NCBI GenBank assembly: GCA_965530995.1
Contig: CBESOB010000031.1
Span: 1-18,719, forward strand
Reading direction: 5' to 3'
Source: JABABD01 sp965530995
Lineage (GTDB): Bacteria; Bacteroidota; Bacteroidia; Flavobacteriales; Flavobacteriaceae
DNA: 18,719 nt
Shown here: positions 6,022-13,219 of the stretch, piece by piece
Numbering within the stretch: the first letter of the stretch is position 1
How the letters are laid out: each line of letters starts with the position of its first letter
Position numbers and translations under genes: made by a program
The notes under the pieces: model-generated
Database searches by the model: none
Told to the model about the DNA's origin: nothing
What the model saw: the letters and a program-made list of their open reading frames with translations, nothing else

Positions 6022-8631
6022 ATGAACTTAAATAATTATACCATAAAATCGCAAGAAGCCATTCAAATGGCGCAACAACTCGCACAAGGTTTCGGACATC
6101 AACAAATAGAGAATGAGCATATTATCAAGGCCATATTTGATGTTGATGAAAATGTGTTACCATTCATACTTAAAAAATTGAATATAAATGTGGCACTTTT
6201 GGAAAAAGCACTTGACAAGCAGTTGGAAAGTTTTCCTAAAGTTTCGGGTGGCGATATCGTACTTTCTAGAGATGCTGGTACTACCTTGAATGAAGCGGCG
6301 ATCATTGCAAAGAAAATGAACGATGAATATGTTTCCATTGAGCATTTGATACTTGCCATCTTTAAATCGAAAAGCAAGATCGCACAGATGCTTAAAGACC
6401 AAGGAGCTACAGAAAAAGGACTGAAAGCTGCTATTGAAGAACTACGCAAAGGCGATAGAGTGACTTCTCAAAGTCAAGAAGACACTTATAATTCGCTTAA
6501 CAAATACGCTAAAAACCTGAACCAATTAGCGAAAGACGGTAAATTGGACCCTGTGATCGGACGTGATGAAGAGATTCGAAGAATCCTCCAAATCCTCACC
6601 CGTAGAACGAAAAACAATCCAATTCTCGTAGGTGAACCTGGAACTGGTAAAACAGCCATAGCTGAAGGCTTGGCACACCGTATAATTGATGGTGACGTTC
6701 CAGAAAATCTCGTCGACAAACAAATATTTGCCTTGGATATGGGTGCACTGATCGCAGGTGCAAAATTCAAAGGCGAATTTGAAGAACGACTGAAGGCTGT
6801 GATCAAGGAAGTGACTGACAGTGATGGAGATATTGTTTTATTCATTGACGAAATCCACACACTGGTTGGAGCCGGTGGCGGACAAGGTGCCATGGACGCA
6901 GCGAATATTCTGAAACCCGCCTTGGCGCGTGGCGAATTAAGGGCAATTGGAGCCACGACCTTAGATGAATACCAAAAATATTTTGAGAAAGACAAGGCTT
7001 TGGAACGTCGATTCCAAAAGGTCATGGTAAATGAGCCGGATACAGAAAGTGCTATTTCAATATTACGAGGTATCAAGGAAAAATATGAAACCCACCATAA
7101 GGTGCGCATCAAGGATGAGGCAATAATCGGTGCTGTTGAACTTTCTGAACGCTATATTACCAATAGGTTCTTACCCGACAAAGCCATTGATTTAATGGAT
7201 GAGGCTGCCTCTAAATTACGCATGGAAATCAATTCAAAACCAGAAGAATTGGATGTGCTAGACAGAAAAGTCATGCAGTTGGAAATTGAAATTGAGGCTA
7301 TAAAACGGGAAAAGGATGAAGCTAAATTAAAAATATTACGTTCTGATCTAGCAAATTTAAAAGAAGAGCGCAATGAACTCAATGCCAAATGGAAAAGTGA
7401 GAAAGAAGTCGTTGACAATATCCAGACGGCGAAGGCCAGCATCGAAAATTATAAATTAGAAGCAGAACGTGCCGAACGCGAAGGAGATTATGGGAAAGTA
7501 GCCGAAATTCGCTATGGAAAGATCAAGGAGGCACAGGAAAATCTTGATAAACTACAGAAAGAGTTGCAAGAAAATCAATCTGGCAGTTCTCTCATAAAAG
7601 AGGAAGTCACCTATGATGATATTGCCGAAGTAGTAGCCAAATGGACTGGTATCCCAGTAACCAAGATGCTTCAAAGCGAACGTGAAAAACTTCTAAAACT
7701 AGAAGACCAATTACACAAGCGTGTCGTTGGACAAGAAGAGGCTATTGTGGCCGTTAGTGATGCTGTGAGACGATCTAGAGCCGGATTACAGAATCCTCAT
7801 AAACCAATTGGGACATTCCTGTTTCTAGGGACTACCGGCGTAGGTAAAACAGAGCTAGCGAAAGCATTGGCTGAATACCTTTTTGACGACGAAAATGCAA
7901 TGACACGTATCGATATGAGTGAGTATCAAGAACGCCATGCCGTGAGTAGATTGATTGGTGCACCTCCAGGATATGTAGGCTATGATGAAGGAGGACAATT
8001 AACAGAAGCCGTTAGACGAAAGCCTTATTCAGTAGTACTACTCGATGAAATCGAGAAGGCACATCCAGACACGTTCAATATCCTATTACAAGTGTTGGAT
8101 GAAGGCCGATTAACTGATAATAAAGGTCGTGTCGCAGATTTCAAGAATACGATCATTATCATGACCAGTAATATGGGAAGCAACATTATACAAGAACGAT
8201 TTGAAGCTATAAAAGATATTGATTCAGCAATTGAAGCAGCTAAACTTGATGTGCTTGCATTATTGAAACAAAGCGTTAGACCAGAGTTCCTGAACAGGAT
8301 TGATGATACCATAATGTTTACACCATTAAGCAAGGATAATATCAAGGATATTGTTGGATTACAACTGAAAAATGTAACAAAAATGATTGCTAAACAAGGT
8401 ATTACGTTTGATGCCACAGAGGAAGCGATAGCCTATTTGGCGGAAAAAGGATACAATCCAGAGTACGGAGCTCGACCAGTAAAAAGAGTGATACAAAAAG
8501 AGGTGCTTAACGAGTTGAGCAAGGAAATACTTTCTGGCAAGGTAACCACCGATAGTATTATCCTCCTAGACGCCTTTGATAATCAGCTTGTGTTCAGGAA
8601 CCAAGATGAATTAGCTAATAATAAGGTGTAA
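6022..8631 (+). CDS. clpB: ATP-dependent disaggregase ClpB
   Basis: This 869-aa protein has the full Hsp100 layout. The Clp N-domain with two repeats spans residues 1-~145. AAA+ domain 1 has Walker A GEPGTGKT (204-211) and Walker B LFIDEIH (273-279). A long charged coiled-coil middle domain covers ~400-525, which marks ClpB rather than ClpA or ClpC. AAA+ domain 2 has Walker A GTTGVGKT (603-610) and Walker B VVLLDEIEKAH. The C-terminal D2 small domain contains the conserved block YNPEYGARPVKRVIQ. It is a cytoplasmic hexamer that works with DnaK/DnaJ to pull proteins out of aggregates. The ATG start gives the standard N-terminus (MNLNNYTIKSQEAIQMAQ). It is monocistronic, divergent from the GH16 gene and ends at a strong terminator. 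Heat-shock control is expected, but no recognisable operator is seen; a poor promoter match (TTG 5972-5974, TATTTAAA 5994-6001) is the best available. Confidence 0.98.
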   Translation: MNLNNYTIKSQEAIQMAQQLAQGFGHQQIENEHIIKAIFDVDENVLPFILKKLNINVALLEKALDKQLESFPKVSGGDIVLSRDAGTTLNEAAIIAKKMNDEYVSIEHLILAIFKSKSKIAQMLKDQGATEKGLKAAIEELRKGDRVTSQSQEDTYNSLNKYAKNLNQLAKDGKLDPVIGRDEEIRRILQILTRRTKNNPILVGEPGTGKTAIAEGLAHRIIDGDVPENLVDKQIFALDMGALIAGAKFKGEFEERLKAVIKEVTDSDGDIVLFIDEIHTLVGAGGGQGAMDAANILKPALARGELRAIGATTLDEYQKYFEKDKALERRFQKVMVNEPDTESAISILRGIKEKYETHHKVRIKDEAIIGAVELSERYITNRFLPDKAIDLMDEAASKLRMEINSKPEELDVLDRKVMQLEIEIEAIKREKDEAKLKILRSDLANLKEERNELNAKWKSEKEVVDNIQTAKASIENYKLEAERAEREGDYGKVAEIRYGKIKEAQENLDKLQKELQENQSGSSLIKEEVTYDDIAEVVAKWTGIPVTKMLQSEREKLLKLEDQLHKRVVGQEEAIVAVSDAVRRSRAGLQNPHKPIGTFLFLGTTGVGKTELAKALAEYLFDDENAMTRIDMSEYQERHAVSRLIGAPPGYVGYDEGGQLTEAVRRKPYSVVLLDEIEKAHPDTFNILLQVLDEGRLTDNKGRVADFKNTIIIMTSNMGSNIIQERFEAIKDIDSAIEAAKLDVLALLKQSVRPEFLNRIDDTIMFTPLSKDNIKDIVGLQLKNVTKMIAKQGITFDATEEAIAYLAEKGYNPEYGARPVKRVIQKEVLNELSKEILSGKVTTDSIILLDAFDNQLVFRNQDELANNKV

Positions 8632-8692
8632 CAATCCTGTCTTAAAACAGTCTTTATAGTGGTTGGTTATTTTATCTGCCTTTGGCAGGTTT

Positions 8693-8734
8693 AAAAGCAA
8701 GGTAAATTTCTTCGGAAACGCGCCTTGCTTTTTT
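8693..8734 (+). terminator. Rho-independent terminator of clpB
   Basis: AAAAGCAAGG (8693-8702) pairs with CCTTGCTTTT (8723-8732), and the T run continues to 8734. Inside the loop a smaller stem TTTC/GAAA closes on a TTCG tetraloop, so the hairpin is nested. A weaker hairpin, CTGCC-TTT-GGCAG (8676-8688), lies just before it. The structure sits 61 bp past the clpB stop. Confidence 0.82.
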
Positions 8735-8775
8735 CGTTAGAATTCTTTTGTATCTTTAATTCAAACTCATTCCTT

Positions 8776-9660
8776 ATGAAAGAAATAAAAAAAGAGGATA
8801 TCAATCAAGAAATTTTTGATCTTTATGATGACTATGCACACAATAAGATAGATAGAAGGCAATTCCTTGAAAAGTTATCCTTATATGCTATTGGAGGAAT
8901 AACCATTCCTTCGCTTCTTAGTTTCATGATGCCTAATTACATAGATTCCATTTTGGTGAAACCAGATGATTCTCGATTACAATCCGACTTTATCACTTAT
9001 AATTCACCTAAGGGCGGAGGGGAAATCAAAGGACTATTGTCAAAACCTCAAAATTCTGAAGGAAAATGGCCTGGTGTGGTTGTGGTGCATGAAAATCGTG
9101 GATTGAATCCATATATTGAAGATGTGGGTCGACGGACAGCGGTTGAAGGCTTTATTTCATTAGCACCGGATGCACTATCTCCATTAGGTGGCTATCCAGG
9201 CAATGATGATGATGGTCGAGCTTTACAAAAAAAACGAGATCGAAATGAAATGTTAGAAGATTTCATTGCGGCATACGAGTATTTAAAATCGCATAAAGAT
9301 TGCAACGGAAAAGTAGGTGTTGTAGGGTTTTGTTTTGGTGGGTGGATCTCTAATATGATGGCCGTTCGGCTTCCAGAATTGGGTGCTGCTGTTCCTTTTT
9401 ATGGAAGACAACCCAATGATGAAGACGCTGTTAAGATAAAAACACCTTTACTTCTGCAATATGCAGGATTGGACACTCGGGTAAATGCGGGGTGGTCAGC
9501 TTTTGAAACCGTGTTGAAAGAAAATAAGATAGAACATACAGCTCATTTTTATCCTGAGGTCAATCATGGGTTTCATAATAATACAACGCCTAGGTATGAT
9601 GAATCTGCCGCGAATTTGGCTTGGGAAAGGACCATTGCTTTCTTTAAGGAGCACTTATAA
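8776..9660 (+). CDS. Dienelactone hydrolase family protein with Tat-like N-terminus
   Basis: The frame is open from a TTG at 8725, but that codon lies in the clpB terminator, so the ATG at 8776 is chosen (294 aa). Residues 27-50 read RRQFLEKLSLYAIGG and onward: a twin arginine plus hydrophobic segment, as in other members with an N-terminal Tat-type anchor, here preceded by ~26 polar residues. The alpha/beta-hydrolase body (~75-294) has the DLH features: HENRG with E106, the nucleophile elbow GFCFGG with C176, the acid D223 in GLDTR, and H254 in NHGFHNN. Cys rather than Ser as nucleophile supports the DLH family. The substrate (an ester or lactone) is unknown; the protein is likely periplasmic or membrane-tethered. 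A -7-like TATCTTTA at 8751-8758 could be part of a promoter, but a -33 TTG at proper spacing is missing. The GNAT gene follows 30 bp later. Confidence 0.9.
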   Translation: MKEIKKEDINQEIFDLYDDYAHNKIDRRQFLEKLSLYAIGGITIPSLLSFMMPNYIDSILVKPDDSRLQSDFITYNSPKGGGEIKGLLSKPQNSEGKWPGVVVVHENRGLNPYIEDVGRRTAVEGFISLAPDALSPLGGYPGNDDDGRALQKKRDRNEMLEDFIAAYEYLKSHKDCNGKVGVVGFCFGGWISNMMAVRLPELGAAVPFYGRQPNDEDAVKIKTPLLLQYAGLDTRVNAGWSAFETVLKENKIEHTAHFYPEVNHGFHNNTTPRYDESAANLAWERTIAFFKEHL

Positions 9661-9690
9661 TGATTAATACAATTACCAAGCCAGCTTAAA

Positions 9691-10209
9691 TTGCACATAG
9701 AAAGCAGCACAATTCAAGATATAGATAGCATCTTTGAACTTTATGGTTTGGCAACAGCATATCAAAAAACCAAATTTAAAGACAATATTTGGCCTGAATT
9801 TGATAGAGTTCTAGTTGAAACTGAAATCAATGAGAACCGACAATTCAAAATTATTATCAATGATCGCATAGCCTGTGTTTGGGCTATTGCGTTTGAAGAT
9901 CCACTTATTTGGAAAGAAATGAATGAGGATCCAGCCATTTATATTCACCGAATAGCTACGAATCCAGAGTTTAGGGGTCAGAATTTTGTCGAAATCATTG
10001 TTGAATGGGCGAGGCTCTATGCAAATAAAAATAAGAAACAATATATTCGTTTAGACACCTGTGGAAATAACACAGCTTTGATCGACCATTATATCAAATG
10101 CGGATTTACATTTCTAGAAATCAATAAATTAAAAGATTTTAATGGTTTGCCAAGTCACTATTATAATGCAGAGGTATGTTATTTTCAAATTGACATTTCT
10201 CAATCATAA
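9691..10209 (+). CDS. GNAT family N-acetyltransferase (TTG start)
   Basis: A 172-aa cytoplasmic protein of the GNAT fold. The N-terminal strand and helices (HIESSTIQDIDSIFELY) and the motif A region IHRIATNPEFRGQNFVEIIVEWA (~85-107) are visible. The acetyl-CoA pyrophosphate loop is RGQNFV instead of the common RGxGxG/A, so it is somewhat degenerate. A motif B-like segment LDTCGNNTALIDHYIKCGF follows. The substrate is unknown. No ATG occurs in frame before the core of the domain, and an in-frame TGA lies at 9661-9663, so the TTG at 9691 is the only reasonable standard start. The gap of 30 bp to the dienelactone hydrolase suggests one transcript; no separate promoter is seen. It could act on an antibiotic, amino acid or protein N-terminus; nothing decides this. 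Confidence 0.82.
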   Translation: MHIESSTIQDIDSIFELYGLATAYQKTKFKDNIWPEFDRVLVETEINENRQFKIIINDRIACVWAIAFEDPLIWKEMNEDPAIYIHRIATNPEFRGQNFVEIIVEWARLYANKNKKQYIRLDTCGNNTALIDHYIKCGFTFLEINKLKDFNGLPSHYYNAEVCYFQIDISQS

Positions 10210-10301
10210 ATTCAGTAATTCCTTAAATCTAGCTTGTTAATTCATGATAGGACCTTCATCCAAACATAAAGAATAGGTTTAAATGCATCTGACTTCTAAA
10301 G

Positions 10302-10329
10302 TTGCTATTTTATTTAAAGATTATATTTG
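10302..10329 (+). promoter_or_regulatory. Bacteroidota-type promoter of the histidine phosphatase lipoprotein gene
   Basis: TTG at 10302-10304, a 17-base spacer, and TATATTTG at 10322-10329 match the -33/-7 pattern exactly. Transcription would start near 10335, leaving a leader of about 14 nt before the ATG at 10349. Confidence 0.7.
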
Positions 10330-10348
10330 CTTAAATAAATCATAACAT

Positions 10349-10879
10349 ATGAAAAGCAAGTTTTCCTTAGTAGCTATTATCTTATTCATTTCAATTTCCG
10401 TTAGTTGTAATGAATCGAAGTCGGATTCTTCAAATATTGAACCCGAAATATCAACCTTCTTTTTTATTCGCCATGCTGAAAAAGACCGAAGTGATAAGAC
10501 TAATAGAAACCCTGAATTGACTGAAGCAGGTCATGATCGTGCACAGAAATGGAATGAAATATTTAACAATATCACATTTGAGCACGTGTATAGCACCGAT
10601 TATAATCGCACCAAGCAAACCGCTCAACCCACTGCTAAAAGAAATAATGTGGAAATCTCCATTTATGACCCTCGCAATCTCGATGGGGATGCTTTTATTA
10701 AATCCAATAAGGGCAAAACTGTGCTAGTGGTAGGACACAGTAATACAACACCATCCTTTGTAAATGCTGTAATAAACGAAAAGAAATATAGTGATATTGA
10801 CGACCTAAACAATGGTAAATTATTTGTCGTTAGCATTATTAATGGCATAACAAAAAGTACTGTCCTACAATTAGATTAA
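10349..10879 (+). CDS. Histidine phosphatase (phosphoglycerate-mutase-like) lipoprotein
   Basis: A 176-aa protein with a lipoprotein signal (hydrophobic residues 4-19, lipid-bearing C20 in SVSC) followed by an acidic, Ser-rich linker (residues 21-34). The histidine phosphatase core has the RHAEK motif (41-45), with H42 as the phospho-accepting His; STDYNRTKQTA (82-92), with R87 in the phosphate pocket; and the second catalytic His H130 in VVGHSNT. The chain is short for the superfamily but keeps all core catalytic residues. It should sit on the periplasmic side of the inner membrane or on the outer membrane and hydrolyse a phosphate ester, substrate unknown. It has its own promoter and is separated from the GNAT gene by 139 bp with no other feature. 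It could instead be called a SixA-like phosphatase, but its export argues against a phosphohistidine substrate. Confidence 0.88.
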   Translation: MKSKFSLVAIILFISISVSCNESKSDSSNIEPEISTFFFIRHAEKDRSDKTNRNPELTEAGHDRAQKWNEIFNNITFEHVYSTDYNRTKQTAQPTAKRNNVEISIYDPRNLDGDAFIKSNKGKTVLVVGHSNTTPSFVNAVINEKKYSDIDDLNNGKLFVVSIINGITKSTVLQLD

Positions 10880-10951
10880 TAGGTACTTCATCGAATTTTT
10901 CTGTATACTATTCCTAATTGGCGAGTAATTGTGTTATTCGTCAAAATTTTC

Positions 10952-10981
10952 TTGGCACGAGACTTGTCATGTATATCTTTG
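10952..10981 (+). promoter_or_regulatory. Bacteroidota-type promoter of the first Cys-Cys paralogue
   Basis: TTG at 10952-10954, a 19-base spacer and TATCTTTG at 10974-10981 match the consensus. It lies downstream of the GTG that opens the longest frame (10931), so translation must start at the ATG at 11009, with a leader of about 20 nt. A perfect inverted repeat (10978-10998) overlaps the -7 element. Confidence 0.68.
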
Positions 10982-10998
10982 AGGCAACCGCCCTCAAA
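10978..10998. repeat. Perfect 7-bp inverted repeat overlapping the -7 box and transcript start
   Basis: TTTGAGG (10978-10984), loop CAACCGC, CCTCAAA (10992-10998). The left arm contains the last bases of the -7 element and the right arm ends 10 bp before the ATG. It could be an operator; as RNA only part of the left arm would be transcribed, so a protein-binding site is the more natural reading. Confidence 0.5.
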
Positions 10999-11008
10999 AT
11001 TTACAGAT

Positions 11009-11605
11009 ATGAAAACCCTACTCTACTTTGCTATTGGTTTATTTGCGATCCTGACATTCGGTCAAGACACCGCGCAACAAGACATTTGGTATAATCTACA
11101 AACACCGGCCAACGAAGCTATTGTTAATGTAGGTATACCAGATACGCCATTCATTTTAAAGAATGTTCATGGCACACGAAGTGATTATACAATCCCTGTT
11201 TATATAGACGCTATAAGGAGTGATAAAGTGTCTGACGTCATCGTTGACATTATCCAGATGGCTGCTTCTTTTGATTTGCGTGGTAACAAAATGATATATC
11301 TTAAAGGAAAAATCGACCTTTCTTGTTGTTTCGATGGCCCGGTTTCCATTGACTTCCTTGATGCAGATGACAATCTTGTTCAAAAAGCACGAACAGATGA
11401 AGACGGTATGTTCAAGGTCAAAAGCATTAACGGTAATTTGTTTGAGATGAAAAACAGTAAATTAAAATTCAATTTCACTAAACTAAAGACCTTTGACCAA
11501 AATGCAGATGTACGTTTTGCCGAAGTTAAACATCTTAAAAGACCTCTTGGATCAGAATTGGAAACTGTTCAAGAAAAATCCATTGTTAATAAAAATAAAC
11601 CCTAA
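11009..11605 (+). CDS. Exported protein of unknown function with Cys-Cys motif (paralogue 1)
   Basis: A 198-aa protein with signal peptide MKTLLYFAIGLFAILTFGQ (1-19), so it is periplasmic or surface-exposed. I do not recognise a named family. Residues ~97-165 form a block shared with the next gene: LKGKIDLSCCFDG with adjacent C106-C107, then (V/I)xIxFxDxxxN, a DEDGMFKVKS turn (131-139), and NGNLFEMKNSKLKFNFTKLK. The D-x-x-G-x-F turn and alternating strands look like a small carboxypeptidase-regulatory/Ig-like beta-domain; that is inference. The C-terminus (166-198) is polar and unstructured. The start is set at the ATG 11009 because a promoter lies between it and the longer GTG-opened frame. 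The gene ends at a terminator with a GNRA loop, so it is probably its own transcription unit. Confidence 0.85.
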   Translation: MKTLLYFAIGLFAILTFGQDTAQQDIWYNLQTPANEAIVNVGIPDTPFILKNVHGTRSDYTIPVYIDAIRSDKVSDVIVDIIQMAASFDLRGNKMIYLKGKIDLSCCFDGPVSIDFLDADDNLVQKARTDEDGMFKVKSINGNLFEMKNSKLKFNFTKLKTFDQNADVRFAEVKHLKRPLGSELETVQEKSIVNKNKP

Positions 11606-11637
11606 TTACTAAACAAGAGCTATTAATCAATGAATCA

Positions 11638-11663
11638 AGCGAACAGCAATGTTCGCTTTTTTT
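11638..11663 (+). terminator. Rho-independent terminator after paralogue 1
   Basis: AGCGAACA (11638-11645) and TGTTCGCT (11650-11657) form an 8-bp stem with a GCAA tetraloop (GNRA type), followed by T's to 11663. It begins 33 bp past the stop of the first paralogue and overlaps the start of the long form of the next reading frame. Confidence 0.85.
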
Positions 11664-11740
11664 ATGGCATCATAATTGTTTTATATTCAATGATTATAGA
11701 ATTTTTCAGTATATTTCTGCTGGGATTAATTAATTACAAC

Positions 11741-12361
11741 ATGATACACAAAATACTGTTATTTTTCATTCTGCTTGGCAGTATAACATTAAATGCACAG
11801 AAATATCAGGCATTCCAGGACCCTGCTGATTGGATTCCCTTAGAGAAGGGTTACAATTATGTAGCCACATCAATAACACCTCGACCAGGACAACTACCTG
11901 AAATGTATAGCGCTCCAATAAAATTTGTTTCCGTAAAAGAAAACGATATTTTCGGTCTTAAGCTGACCATCGAATTCCTTAAATATGGTTTTAACGAAGA
12001 TGGCAAAGAATTAGTACAGCTTGAAGGTTCCTTGAATTTAGCATGTTGCAAAAATAAACCAGCTATTATTGAATTCCAGGACAAGGAGGGTAACGCTGTG
12101 CATTTCACCAAAACGGACAATGAAGGTAATTTCAAGACCACTAGCCCAAATGGCAAACTAATGGAATTTAATAATTATAGAATAAAACTAAATTTCAATC
12201 GAATCAAGGCGACAGACATAGATCTTAATTCGAAGCAGGTGGTTTTAAAATGGCTCAATAAGCCATCCGAAAAGCAACTGAAGCGATTAAGAAGGAAAGC
12301 CAAGAGGCAATATGAAAAAGATAAAAAATATATAGATGAGCTTCGTAACAAAAATGATTAG
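11741..12361 (+). CDS. Exported protein of unknown function with Cys-Cys motif (paralogue 2)
   Basis: From the ATG at 11741 this is 206 aa with a clean signal peptide MIHKILLFFILLGSITLNAQ (1-20). An upstream in-frame ATG at 11630 would place the start before a terminator hairpin and is rejected. Residues ~93-160 align with the first paralogue: LEGSLNLACCKNK with C102-C103, IIEFQDKEGN, a TDNEGNFKTT turn, and NGKLMEFNNYRIKLNFNRIK. The N-terminal ~90 residues and the tail differ; the tail (~177-204) is very basic and helical (KQLKRLRRKAKRQYEKDKK), perhaps a short coiled coil or a contact with RNA, peptidoglycan or lipid. Function unknown. The stop (TAG 12359-12361) overlaps the stop of the convergent lipoprotein gene by 4 bp. 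A weak -7-like TATATTTC lies at 11710-11717 without a good -33. Confidence 0.85.
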   Translation: MIHKILLFFILLGSITLNAQKYQAFQDPADWIPLEKGYNYVATSITPRPGQLPEMYSAPIKFVSVKENDIFGLKLTIEFLKYGFNEDGKELVQLEGSLNLACCKNKPAIIEFQDKEGNAVHFTKTDNEGNFKTTSPNGKLMEFNNYRIKLNFNRIKATDIDLNSKQVVLKWLNKPSEKQLKRLRRKAKRQYEKDKKYIDELRNKND

Positions 12362-13104
12362 CAGCTAATACATTCCTCTACTATTACATTTTCCAATTCT
12401 ATCTTAGAGAGCAACTCAAGATTTGAATTTTCAAACTCAATATCCAAGTCATGCAGTTTCACTTCTGGGTCAATGGGCTTGTAGTTTTTGTAATCTACGA
12501 ATCGGATTCCATTAATCATACGCGTGTTATAAGCCTCTCTGAACCGCATGCCTCCTCCATTCACTTGAAATTCATACGCTAGATAATCGACCAAATAATT
12601 ATCAGAATTTATCCAATATAAAAATACATCGTCAAAATCGGTACCTCCATCCTCTTCACTAAAAGTCACTTCTACTTTGTAGTAGGTCTGACCCTTGATC
12701 TTTACTTCTCCTAAAAACGTCTTTTTTGCAGCTGCATCATTCAAGCCATAGGGTAAAACTGAAAAATAATGCACAGAATTGACGGAATTTGAAAATTTCG
12801 TTATCGTAGAGTCTGCCAAAGTAACTTGTCTTTCATTCTCAATTCTAAGAAAATAAGAATTGGTTAAAATATCTGTGGTTACTAACGTATCACTAAAAAA
12901 TTGCCTTTCTAGTTTAAAATCATTACCCTTTCGCAAAGCACAATAGTTCATATCCCTAAAATCGAACTCTATCTTTGAATTATTGTATCGCTCGCCGCCT
13001 GCTTTGGCAATGGCTTCATCAACAATATCTTGGGCGTTTGGATTTTCTTTTTTACTACATGACAGAGAGAAACAAATAATAAATATAAGTAATGGATATT
13101 TCAT
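12358..13104 (-). CDS. DUF6503-like lipoprotein
   Basis: A 248-aa lipoprotein. The frame is open far upstream (to 13428) through smpB, but the ATG at 13104-13102 gives a proper lipoprotein signal (MKYPLLIFIICFSLSC, lipid-bearing C16) and avoids overlap with smpB. The mature part starts with a helix containing AIAKAGGERYNN, then a series of beta strands (IEFDFRDMNYCA, FKLERQFF, YFLRIENERQV). It resembles the Flavobacteriia family DUF6503, in which a small lipoprotein carries an LolA/LppX-like half-barrel; the fold is inferred, not seen. Members are sometimes misnamed deoxyribose-phosphate aldolase, which nothing here supports. It ends in CISC, an unusual pair of C-terminal cysteines. It is convergent with, and overlaps by 4 bp, the preceding paralogue gene and is divergent from smpB (115-bp shared upstream region). 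Confidence 0.82.
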   Translation of the reverse strand: MKYPLLIFIICFSLSCSKKENPNAQDIVDEAIAKAGGERYNNSKIEFDFRDMNYCALRKGNDFKLERQFFSDTLVTTDILTNSYFLRIENERQVTLADSTITKFSNSVNSVHYFSVLPYGLNDAAAKKTFLGEVKIKGQTYYKVEVTFSEEDGGTDFDDVFLYWINSDNYLVDYLAYEFQVNGGGMRFREAYNTRMINGIRFVDYKNYKPIDPEVKLHDLDIEFENSNLELLSKIELENVIVEECISC

Positions 13105-13182
13105 GGCATCATTAATTTTGGTTTTGTAAAAGTATAAAAAAGCAGAGCTCTTAGCTTTAAAAAAATCATAAATAAGCAAGGG

Positions 13183-13213
13183 TTGTATCCCAGAATTTAA
13201 GTACCTACCTTTG
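13183..13213 (+). promoter_or_regulatory. Promoter of smpB, very close to the start codon
   Basis: TTG at 13183-13185, a 20-base spacer and TACCTTTG at 13206-13213. The -7 element ends 6 bp before the ATG at 13220, so the transcript would start at or next to the start codon. The spacer is one base longer than the common 17-19. Confidence 0.5.
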
Positions 13214-13219
13214 GCGATA

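Noticed and set aside
6099..8417. Several open frames on the minus strand across clpB
   Set aside because: They lie entirely within a full-length, well-conserved clpB, have low-complexity Ser/Phe-rich translations and match nothing recognisable; they are antisense shadows.
11630..11740. N-terminal extension of the second Cys-Cys paralogue from an upstream ATG
   Set aside because: The extension would start before, and read through, a rho-independent terminator, and it would place a clean signal peptide in the middle of the protein.
13144..13151. AGAGCTCT palindrome between the lipoprotein gene and smpB
   Set aside because: An isolated 8-bp palindrome without a second copy or clear position relative to a promoter is too weak to call an operator.
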